From Carposina sasakii (lineage: Eukaryota; Arthropoda; Insecta; Lepidoptera; Carposinidae): DNA of 64,000 nucleotides. The notes under the pieces were generated by a model. It was not told where the DNA came from, did no database searches, and saw only the letters and a program-made list of their open reading frames with translations. A program made the position numbers and the translations under genes. Below are positions 47,159 through 58,296 of the stretch, piece after piece. Numbering within the stretch: position 1 is the first letter of the stretch; every line of letters starts with the position of its first letter. The stretch spans positions 10,560,495-10,624,494 of the forward strand of contig CP053150.1 of assembly GCA_014607495.2 (NCBI GenBank). Reading direction: 5' to 3'.

Positions 47159-49876
47159 GTCAGTTGGTTTTTTAAATATTTGGTTTAAGAAAGTGCAATA
47201 CTATTTTGGATTTTATAGATACTGAAGGAAAGTCTGTTACAAATATTCTATTTGAAAAATTGAATTACATTTTCCATTTAACTCTTCTTCGTATAATTTT
47301 CGACTCAAACGAATTTATTTATTTTTTACAAAAAATCAAAGATGAGCTCTTTACAAAGTAAAAGAATGTAATTAATTGCAAACGTACGTTCATTAGTATC
47401 TCATAATTGCACGGTCTACAAACCACGTTACGCGCATCAGTTTGGAGAATCAAAATAGATGCGCGTACGCACCAGCACGGGCCAATCATCTCAGCGTACG
47501 GACATCCCCTGTTACACTGATACCGTTTAACTAGGCTCGATACAGTTGCTGTAACTGCATACAGACCGGCGGACGATCGGACAATGTGTTACATTTATCT
47601 AAACACCTCAATGATGCGGAAGAATTCGCTTATAAGTGACGCGTCATCTATTTTACAGTGTGAGCGGTGTTAGATACGCTATGATGGATGTAGACGTGTA
47701 CGAGTATACTAATTTAAAGGTGTAAGACTCAAGGGGCTTTAGTTTCCGAACACAGGACGTCGCAGTAATATTTCAGCTGTGCAAGAACATTTCACACGTG
47801 GGCACTGTAAATACCTACGGCTGTTTTATGGATTCATAGGGCCTCCATAGCTAACCTAGGAAACCATAGCTTAACTGACTCTACATAGAGAGGAAATAAG
47901 GTTTAGACTTTGAAACGCTGCCTACTTATTATACCTCATACTCATACACATATTCGGATGTATCTTCAGGAATAGAGGAATGCTTCAGGTGTCATTTTTG
48001 CAGATGTAGATGGGGTAATTTCATTGTCCATATGTGTGAACGGATAGATCAGTAACAAATGCAGTCTGTCATTTGAGGTCGCTTGAAATGGTTAATCAAA
48101 TTCACTGATGTGCCTATTTAATGTTTATTTATGAAAACCGGGCTATTACTACACCAGCTCGCTCCGCTTTGTCCGCATGTGGGCTAATGATCCCGTTAGC
48201 ACATGTACCAAACGGCAGCGCTAGAATAATCCACACAATTCACTACAAGAGAAACCGCGGCTTAACATGTTAATCGTGAATTAATCGAGCGTAAGCTGTC
48301 GCTGTTGTGCATTTAGAGACGCCTATTGAACCGGATATAGCTTCTGTTTGGTAATTTAGATATGGTTTGCAAATGCGTGACTACTTAGATACAAATTGTT
48401 GATGTAGAGTCGCGTAATAAAAGACTTCAACGCAATAAAATGTGTTGTGTGCTACAAATTCAGTCTTGACTCAGAGGGCCTCCACAGTTCTCTACCATCC
48501 CGGTCGGTCTTGAGCTTCTCTTTTTAATTTCTCCCCTTTCTGATATACATGAGTTTTAAATATCAATGAAATCAGAGTAGAAGACTAGCTCGTACTCGTA
48601 GTCACATAGTGATGTAATTAGAGGTAATCGAAAGTTTTTGAAAATCCTCTTCAAATAAAAATACTAATGATACAAGTTGTACTCATTCGGTCTTTATAAT
48701 ACATACTTAATTTTCTATTTGTTTAGAGTAATGCCAATTTCCTTATACAAATCTATGCAAAAAAATTACGTAATACTCCAAATCGCGTCACGAACCAATA
48801 GTGTTAATATCTCACTATCTCACAATACTGAAAAGGAAGTTGCACGCTACTGACCTCCAAAACGGTGTTTCCATCACTTTCACTTAGGATATTTCGCGGT
48901 TTTGTCCATTTATGATGCAACATTTCGTGAAACCGATTTCATTTTTCAAAGACTCCATTATGACGGCAAACAGGTACAGTTACCGCTGTTACGTTTGCCA
49001 AAGATTTTATTATATCATTAGGCAGTTCCATTCATCAATTTAAACTTCATGCTGATTAATTGAAAAATGCCAGTTGCAACGTATACCATACATATAAATC
49101 AACCTGGACAAATGGCATCTTTTTGTGCAAGAATATAGGAATTTAAAATTATTATATTGGCCTACCTGGTGTAAATGGGACAACTTGGATTTTCAATAAT
49201 TAGCACTACTGAGGTAGAGTAGATGCGGTATTTAATAATTATTAATTTTAATTATTGGATTGTATACTATTTGGAAGCTTACGTCATAAACTTTTAATTA
49301 TTTATATCGTTATATAGATACTTTCTGTACGTACATACTTTCGCAAACTTTTTATTCTAACGTTTATTTAATATGGTATTTTATTAATTTAGTCTGAATT
49401 TACTCAAAATAACTATTTCTAACGGACTATAAATTTCCTCAAAAATCGACGAATTACATGGCAGAACAATAAACTTTGGAAAACAAACCGAAGTAGAACT
49501 TGTTCTCGGTTCTACAAGTTTTAGTATATCCAGAAAAAACATTAAATCGATAGACTTATTTCTTACGATACTACATAATAAATAACAAATTAAATTGTTA
49601 GTAAAATATTCCCGTTCGTAATAATAATTAGTAGAAACTCACACTCGCGTTTGGTCATCTTTGAGTGTTTACGGAATTATGAATGACTTGACGAATACTC
49701 ACAAACGAAGTGTATGTAAGATACTTTTCCCATTAGGATGCCATGGCGGTGCCACCATTTACGCCACCGTAGTGTGCAGATAGTTTGGGTCTCATCTCCA
49801 ACATGGACATCGAGAAATTTCTGAGGAACACAATATGTCAAAAATTGATTTTTTTTTGCAATTTCTTCTAAATTCT

Positions 49877-50045
49877 GTTTTTTGGTCATCAACGTTCCCG
49901 AAAACTACGGAATCTCCTCATAATCACGATCATTTTTCTCCATGGAGGCATACCTGGGAAGCGTCTGGTTCCCAAGATATTAGGGTCCAAAGTTGAGTAT
50001 ATGCGAGTTTCTGCATAAATGCACATAGACGCGCGTTGCAAGATT
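49877..50045 (+). repeat. Repeat block shared with the 975-bp TIR element
   Basis: GGTCATCAACGTTCCC, ACGGAATCTCCTCAT, ATCATTTTTCTCCATGGA, GCATACCTGGGAAG and ATTAGGGTCCAAAGTTGAGT occur in the same order as at about 10190-10305. The terminal inverted repeats of the 9733 element are absent here, so the block belongs to another element or is a free fragment. Nearby, about 49729-49757 and 50374-50402 are imperfect inverted repeats of a GGTGCCACC-containing block. Confidence 0.7.
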
Positions 50046-51719
50046 TTTACACGAGAAATAATTAATATATGTCTATGAAAAAATTAGCATAAACACTGGG
50101 CACTATAAATTTCGCCAGATTAAGTAATTAAAAAAATACACAAAAATTTACATCGTTTTCCAGCATTTTTTTAGCATAAACTTACTTTATTTGATGTACG
50201 TATAGAGTACGTACCCTTCGTTAAGGGTGGCAACGAAAAAACACCCTGTATAAATATCCTGTGTTTGAGAATTCCGATAACAACCAATATTTTGCTAGCA
50301 AGTTGACGCGCAACAATAACTGTATCTATGTCAGAAGTTCGAAACATAGTTGTTTGGAGGGCAAGCCACTGGCAGCGCCACCACAGGTATCCCAATGAGA
50401 TGTCGCTCTTATGCTCAAGACAATCTCACAAGTCGTGTTAGAAAGCAATTCGTCATAGAAAGTGTAAACGGCGATCACTTTCATCGGATGCTCGAGTGTT
50501 TTGGGAGGAAACTGCTCACAAATCGCTTATTGTCGCCTATTATTTAATGATTGGGTGCTAAACTGTAACCTGTTTAGTGGTTATTGTTGTTCAATTATTA
50601 AAGGATGTCCACGATTTCGTACGCGATAATTTTAGAATTCCCGTTTTTCCGCGGGAATTTAGGATCGGACGCCTACGTAATACAAAACACACCCTCCAAG
50701 TTTTAGGACTCTAAAATCAGCGATTAAGGCTATGCGTTGATCCGTAATCATGCAATACAAAACATTTTATATGTATAGATGTTACATGAAAGCAAAATAC
50801 TATTCTTTATTTTCTATTATGCTATTATACACAAACACAAAATTTAATAATTAGTCGTATAATTCACAAAAAGTTAACTAGCTAGAGCGTTAATTAAGTT
50901 GCACGACTAGTGGATTATAATGACTTAAATATCTACTTGGGAAAAAAAAATTAAAATGTAAAATTATTTGAAGTTATGCACGTATTTTTTATTTTGCATT
51001 TAATAAAAAACAATTATAATAATACATAATATGTACATCAATAGGGGCTATTCCGCTAAATCCGTTTCAGCTGTAAAATTTAAGTGAATTACGATGCAAG
51101 ACAAGATATGACCATAATAAGTATTATTATAATATAACACAATAATAGGAACGAATTATCATAACATTATATTTATTCTCTTGCTACTCGTACGTACGCG
51201 CTACGATAAACGCTACGAAAATTCGTAGTAGTGCATTGCATACAAAATTCAATTAACCATATTATATGTATAAAACATGGAGAAGAAATAAAAGAGGAGC
51301 AGCGGCTAAGTATATTTTCATACAAAAATAGTGTGCCGCTGAGCGGGGGTGAAGTATGGGACGACGGGAGCATCCTAACACTGTAGCCCTGTCTACTTAC
51401 ATAGAAACTACCTTGTAGTGACTAGCCATACTACTTGCATAAGCGTGTGGTGCGTTACACACACTGGCCCTGAAGCTGCGCCCCTATTATGACGTCATGG
51501 CCTCACGATTGCCACACAACTCAGTTCATAGTCCCACCTCCTCTTTTATACCTTCTTCATGGTATAAAATTAACGATTTATTAGTAAATCCATAAAAAGT
51601 GCAAGTACATTGAATTCTCAAAAACAGAAAAGGAACATTAACCTGCATTCGCACCACCTACTATTAATTTCTCCGCTCTCTTAATTGTAAAATTCCGCGC
51701 TTAGTTGTTTAAAACCTGT

Positions 51720-51895
51720 AATTATTTGGCACTTTATTCGTGCGGTACCTCGTCCGGTCGTGTAGCAAGTGAAATGTGCCGTGTGCAGCGAAAGTGAAGC
51801 GCGCCGAGAGCGCTGCGCCCGCGCACGCCCTCGGCCCTTAGGGTTCAAGTTCACCGCTACAATGTGTACTGTTACTCTGACTCATAGCTTGCCAG
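51720..51895 (+). promoter_or_regulatory. GC-rich intronic island, possible alternative first exon
   Basis: A CpG-rich block (GAGCGCTGCGCCCGCGCACG) ends with an ATG at 51861 whose short frame (MCTVTLTHSLP) reaches CCAG/GTGTAG, a possible donor in phase 1. Spliced to 58297 it would be out of frame with the ZP ORF, so it could serve only as an untranslated exon or belong to another transcript. Confidence 0.25.
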
Positions 51896-54800
51896 GTGTA
51901 GGATTCACTACTACGATAATTTATGAAAAAGGTGTTTATCAATGGGTAAAGTTAAAGAAGATAGATATAGTAGTCGATTCTGACCGTCGCACTTAAACGT
52001 AAAATTAATGAAGTCTGTCCATCTCCATTCTTAATATAAATGGCTGAGACACAAATGTACAGGTAGGACTAATTTAGGGTTTAAGTGTTGCGGTAAGAAT
52101 CGAACATATTGAGTTATTTTATTACTATTTATTAATGTATGCAAAAAATAATAAGCAGAATAATTCATCCTAGTTAAATTTTGTTAACATAATAGCAAAC
52201 ATTGACTTTTACCTCAATGGACGTACAAATTACAAAAAGAGTACAATCGTGATAAAAACTCATAGTTCCGCAAAGTTTGCATTCATTTGACCAATTACGA
52301 TCATTGTGACTCCACGAAGCAGGTTGCCAGTTCACTTGATCACGCTTCATCTGATAGCGAACGCACCAACACATTTCCCACGTCCTTTACATACATGGTA
52401 TAACATTATAATACCATGATACCTAGCCCCACACTCAGTTTAATATGAAAAGTTAACAAATTGGTGTACTTCGCGGCGCGGCGCACTGTACTAGGAGAGA
52501 GCTGTGGGAGTCGCTCGAAACTCGCCTTTATTTCGCATTAAAATTATCGTATTTAATCTTGTTGCATTAATTTACGATTCATTATCATCTGAATGTATTT
52601 TTAACAAAAGGCATAAAAGGAGAAACCTTTAGTATTATTTTTGTAATTGGTCGCAGCGTACCTATAGATAAATGCAAATCGTGCAAATCATGGTCTATTG
52701 TGCTATGTTAACATAGCTTAACACGTTGTATGAATAGCCTGACAATTCTTTTACACAAATTATAATGTACCTTTACACAGTTGGTTTACTTTTAAAAATA
52801 TTTTCAATACATACCTTAATGAAAGCTTCAACCAAGTTAAAAACCAGAGTCATTGTGAATATGTACTTACTTCTATCGATAGAAACAATATTTTCTATTT
52901 TGCCATTTATAAACAAACCAAGGAATGACATTTTTAATCAAAGCCGAAGCTTTAATGAAAGCTTTTTAGGGTTGGCTCGTTTAGCGCCCATTTGTATGCT
53001 CCCAGAACAATCTATCGTAGGTACCTATACTATCACATTGATATCAATACTTCCAGCATAGAAGACTCGCATAATGTACCTATGCGTCGTTTGCTGATCA
53101 TCCAGAAATGAAAAGTGTGAATGGTCGATGTCCAACCCTCGAATCTGATTGGTAATGACACAACTCGTTTTTCGGCAAGATTAGGTCCTCCTTAGTGTAG
53201 AAAATTAGTCAAATCAAAACACACTAAAGATTAGATTAACACAACTATGAATAACTCGGATACTTTCCCATGAAGATTCGTGTACGTCGCCAGCCACCTA
53301 ACCGTCATAAGTCAAGCTTAATCTCATTATCTCATCAAAAAAATATTCTCCAATTCAGCTGTTCTAACGTGATTTGGTAACAAACATTCATCAACCTCTC
53401 ATTTAAAACAAGAATAATTACTAAATACTACAGGCGCCACTGATAAACATAATGTAGAAACGTTCATTTCCGTAATTTGTCAGTATCAAGATCCAATCGA
53501 AAGTACCCGTGAGAATGATTGATCACTTGCTAAAAAACGACACACGATTAAATCTAGATGTCAAACTGTTTTTTGTTAGTTTAATTGCTCTCATCCATAA
53601 ATAGTTTCGATCAATCCTCCTACGCTAATCTATTCGCTACCCGTTTGACAGTAGGCGTAACAAAAAATGGCAATGTGACATCTACTTGTGTTACACTTGT
53701 GTGAATGATGTGTGAGCTCATGTGTAGGCTCATGTCAAGGTACACATGAACTAGGCACATAAACTAACTCTTTCTCCCAATTTTAGAAAGAAAATTTAAG
53801 AAGTAAAGCGTTATATAAGCTATAAAATTATCCTGTCTTCTCAGGAATTACTCTTATCTGAGTTTATTGGTGTTTATATTAATATCACTAACATCATTCT
53901 TTCAGTAGTAGACAGCACAATATAAAAATTGACTCGCTATTAATCTTCATACACTATTGGCCGGTTTGGAATAACGTTTGGCCATTGTCGTTGAGATTTT
54001 GTTATGATGGCTTGGAATAGGATGTAATATCGACCTTATTAGGATTCACAAACATCGTAGAAGGCAAACAAAAATCCGGTTTCACTAATTTCACGTTCAT
54101 TTAAACAACTTTCATCTGCGACGTAGTAATTTTAGCCAAAGGTATGTAGATAGCCAACTATTTTATAATTTTAATCTTATGTAAGATGCTTCCGTCAATT
54201 TTGGATTGAATTGCAATTTATAAGAGATACAATTAACTGTAATAAGCACCTTTTCAATCGGTTTCTATATATTTATTTCTATTACTTAAATCACAATGAT
54301 CTTTAAAACAACACATGACGAAATCAACTTGGCTCCATCCAGGACCCAGATAGGCACTTGATATCAACCTTCTGAGGGAATACTATTTTTCATATCTTTT
54401 TTAGTTTCATACGTTAAATAACGCGATCAATATAAGAACGTACGTAGGTACGTAAGAATACAATATTTTGAGCTTTTTGTGATCCTCGAAAATATCTACA
54501 TCAAATAATTATAATCGCTAACGAGCCGAGATTGAGTAAGCACACTAATAATCTCAAAAATGACTTAAATAATTTGTATGCAGTTTTTACATGTACCTAT
54601 GTATGTGTATAGGTATACATTGTGGCAAGTTTCCTGTAACTTTTTTTTGTAACTTCACGTAAAATAAAATGATATTATGTTTGTATTTTACTATGGTAAG
54701 TTTACGTGTCGTACATAGAATCGATCGTCTATGTATCATACATTTACATTTGAGTCTTTCGTTAAACCACATATCATTTTAAATTACAATAGGTATTTTG

Positions 54801-55084
54801 AATAATCAACATCAAAAAGGATAAAGGGTATCTTGTTTTGTTTATGTGACTAGTGGAAGCGGATGCGGTTTGCGGACACTTTCACCGCGAGCTGCGCGGG
54901 CGCACCCGCACCTGACGCTGCCTCACTAATCGTACACCAATATCTCATGCCCAATTACCATGCTAACGAGTATCTACCCTCGTTTAGTTACTCACGCCAT
55001 TAAATAATTGGTCGAGTTTTTATTTGCAAAACGATCTCAGACTGCCTATCTTTAACACTTGAAAGTGTTCTCATGAACATTATA

Positions 55085-56572
55085 CAGGGTGTAGGTGACA
55101 GCCAGGCAAATACTGAAATGCTGAACAAGTACCATTCTGTTGAGTTATACGACAATGTTATTACTCGCAGGAAATGTATTTTTGATATGATTTTCAGTAA
55201 TCTTTGCTCTCCGCGCTAATTGTATTGGGTGATTCTGTGACCCATTTCTGTTTTATGGATCAACTAGTGGCCCGCCCTCGCTTCGCTTCGGTACATATCA
55301 GTATATAGCTAAGACTTCATATGTAGGTACAGCTGTTTTTGTAAAAATTTGGAACTCCCGTTGGTCTCCTTCCCGTGGGAATTTGAGGAAATCTGTTCTT
55401 AGAGCTTCCTCGTAGTCCCTAATCCGATTTTAGCTTCGTAAAAATAGCGGTTTTCGTAAAAATTTGATATTCCCGTTTGTGCCTTCCCGTGGGAATTTCG
55501 GGAAATCTGTTCCTAGTGCTTCCCCGCTGTCCCTAGTGAACATATATGCCCAATTTCAGATTCATATGTGTAGCCGTTTTCGTAAAAAATATATCGGGAT
55601 ATAAAAATATATCCGTGGGAATATCGGGAAATTCTTATAGCCTACAGAGTATTCGTTAAAAGGAATTTAAACTTCAAAAGCGAACTTTTTTGTAACTTGA
55701 TACACCCAAAACTTCTAAATTACATGTTCCTAGGTTCAGTGATTAAGATTTCGTATACAAAAAGTTTGGCTTTGTAGTTCCAGTTCCGAATCCGTTCCGT
55801 TCGAATTTCGGGAATTCCGTTTGTAGAAAAATTCTGCACATCCTTTGAGACCTACGTACCAAGATTCATGGTCTTATCTTCAATTCAACCCCTATTTCAC
55901 CCCCAAACTGGTAAAAATTTCAAAATGCTAGAACAAACGATTTTTTGTTTCTTATGACGTGATATTTGACGAACTTGCATACTAACTTTCAACCCTTATT
56001 TCACCCCTTAGCTGGTCGAAATTTCAAAAATGCTAGAACAAATGTTTAATGATTTCTTATCAAGTGCTTAAATATAAAGTTTCATGGTTTTATCTTTTAA
56101 AATTAAGAAATCCCATACAAACTTTCAACCTCTATTTCAACCCCTTCATCCCTTTTTTTCGAAATAAAAAGTAGCCTATGTTCTGTCTCAGGGTCTAAAG
56201 ATTGTCTGTACCAAATTTCATCAAAATCGGTTGCGAGGTTTAAGCGGGAAAGCGTAACAGACAGACAGACAGACAGACAGAGTTACTTTCGCATTTATAA
56301 TATTATTATAGTTGGGATTGTGACTCTCCATTAGGGTTTTTTAAAAAATTTTATGGGCAATTTTTTTTTGAAAATCATCTTTTGGATAAAATTTTATTTT
56401 TGTCATTGTTTAAGGCCTAATTAAACGAACTAAACATTTTTTTTCCTGAAAATATGAAAAAAATATTGGGAAATTTCGGAATATTTCTGCGAAAATTTTC
56501 AGTGCTTTCCGCCTCAGAATCATGGTCTGAAGTCATGGTATCAATATTTGGCTGGCTGTCACAAACACCATG
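55085..56572 (-). mobile_element. TA-flanked MITE, copy C (inverted, split by another repeat)
   Basis: The right-hand end of the family (CAGGGTGTAGGTGACAGCC) is on the left at 55085, and the left-hand end is at 56572, so the copy is reversed. The MITE sequence stops near 55263, resumes near 56312, and is continuous across this gap when compared with copies A and B. TA lies at both ends (55083-55084 and 56573-56574). Confidence 0.85.
55264..56311 (+). mobile_element. Inserted CCCGCCCTCGCTTCG...GACAGACAG repeat
   Basis: The insert starts CTAGTGGCCCGCCCTCGCTT and ends with a (CAGA)n run (56259-56280), then AGTTACTTTCGCATTTATAA and an ATTATTATAG tail. These ends are familiar from abundant lepidopteran retroelement-like repeats. 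Internally a unit of about 120 bases with GTTTTCGTAAAAATTTG and CCCGTGGGAAT is repeated three times. A unit with AACTTTCAACC, TATTTCA and CCCC is also repeated three times. No ORF. The ends of the insertion cannot be fixed to the base. Confidence 0.65.
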
Positions 56573-56576
56573 TATA

Positions 56577-57028
56577 CAGGATGATACCATGACTTCAGAC
56601 CATGATTTTTAGGCGGAAAATACTAAAAAATTACGCAGGAAAATTCCAAAATTTTCCGACATTTTTAAAAATATTTTGAGGAAAAAAATTGTTTTGTTCC
56701 TTTAATTAGGCCTTAGATAATGACTTAAAAATTAAATTTTACCCAAAAGATGACTTAAAAAAAAGAGTTGCCTTCAAAAAAGTTCAAATAACTGATCAAT
56801 CCTAATGGAGAGTCACAAATGAACCAAAAACAGCAATGTGTCACACACTACCCAATAAATCCATTTAATTAGTCACAGGATCGCCCAATACAATTGGCGC
56901 GGAGAGCTAAGATTACTGATAATCAAATCAAAAATACATTTCCTGCGAGTTATAACACTGATGTATAACTCAACACAATGGTACTTATTCAGCATTTCAG
57001 TATTTGCCTGGCTGTCACCTACACCCTG
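56577..57028 (+). mobile_element. TA-flanked MITE, copy D (left inverted repeat deleted)
   Basis: It abuts copy C head to head with only TATA between them. Its left end is CAGGATGATACCATGACTTC, so about 20 bases of the left inverted repeat are missing. The right end GGCTGTCACCTACACCCTG is intact and followed by TA. Confidence 0.8.
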
Positions 57029-57029
57029 T

Positions 57030-58290
57030 ATACCTAATTAATGTTCAAAACTAAGTGTGTTGGTACACTCTATACAAATTAACTTTAATGTTCAGAAATA
57101 TATAATCCAAAATTGCTATACTATTTTTGGCAACACCAACACATATGCTTGGAAAGTGTCTGCATCAGGTTGTCTATACATGCGATATCAACTCTCCAAT
57201 TCATCATGTCTAGTTTTAGCAAAGAAAGCTCGAATCTTTGCATGTTTATAGGTCCGATGTTTTCTTCCGCAACTGACAATCTCGATCAGTGTGTAATTTC
57301 TAACCGGTTTAGAAACGCACGCACCGCTCCGGCCGACTCGACTCGCGGCTATTCTTACACTGCCACCTGTCACAGCTCTCGCCCCATATACATCGGATAT
57401 AATGTCCAACGAAGATATAGGGCTCTCGCGATTTTCATTCGCAAGTAGTTTTTATTTTTATAGACAAGTTCGCAAGTAGCTTAAGCTAGCTAAGCCTAGG
57501 ATCAAGGTATAATCATAAGAATCTAGAAACAGGTTTTGGCTACATTTAGTAATAGGGAGCAAATGTAATTTGGGAAAAAATATCTAAAATTGCTTGAAAT
57601 TGACCTAGCCCTTGCGTATAGCCCGTAAGATGTCCATAAATCTAGCCAAATGTGGCTTGGATTCGATTCCAGACTCCTACAATACCGTTATTGCCCGTTG
57701 ACTAGGCGGAGATAGGTACTCGTATTTTATTTAAAACAACTATTGTATACCCTGGTTGGCAAATAAATAATTGATTTGATTTTGATTTGTCCCTGCGTTA
57801 TGTAGGAAATAGTAGGATAGACAATTATATAATATGAGATATGTATTTATGATGAATAAAACTTGATGAAAGTAAACGACCACAACCAGTACTATCACAA
57901 TTTTTAGTGCAAGTAAACTTAAAAGCTCTATAACTGCACGTAGAATAAAAAACTACAGCAAAATACCGGTCTAACTCAATGAAATATCGTGAAAGCATCT
58001 CTGGAACTCATCTAGTCAGTATGATTGCGCTGATTAATATTATAATTGGTCGCGCGAGCTATCCATCAGTGTAGAAAGTCGGCATACACGCCGCCGCTCG
58101 GGCTGCGGCGCGGGCGCACCTCGCGTGGCAACAACTAGACTGCGACGCGATCTAGGAATGTGCAACAGTCATTCGGATGTCGATGCACAACGGTTATTAC
58201 TGAGGAAGCCGAAACTATATTAGCAGTTACTACGTAGATTAAAATATTATTTTTGAATACAGTTTCAATCTAACAATGTGTTTTTCTTTA
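57030..58290. other. Intronic AT-rich sequence with a GC island
   Basis: No further repeats were recognised. GC-richer patches lie at 57315-57375 and 58080-58150, the latter containing GGGCTGCGGCGCGGGCGCAC. No acceptor-linked coding frame is seen before 58297. Confidence 0.4.
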
Positions 58291-58296
58291 TTACAG

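Larger units (their letters stand above)
47159..58296 (+). other. Inferred 11.1-kb intron of the ZP-domain gene
   Basis: It begins GTCAGT and ends TTTTTCTTTATTACAG, with a good polypyrimidine tract. The interior is AT-rich and holds the repeats listed separately. GC-richer islands at 51720-51900, 54860-54930 and 58080-58150 could be enhancers or alternative first exons. No additional coding exon of the ZP gene was found inside it. Confidence 0.6.

Noticed and set aside
58276..58296. In-frame ATG at the start of the 574-codon ORF
   Set aside because: It sits in the polypyrimidine tract and acceptor (TTTTTCTTTATTACAG) and gives no signal peptide. The exon start at 58297 with the upstream signal exon is more plausible.
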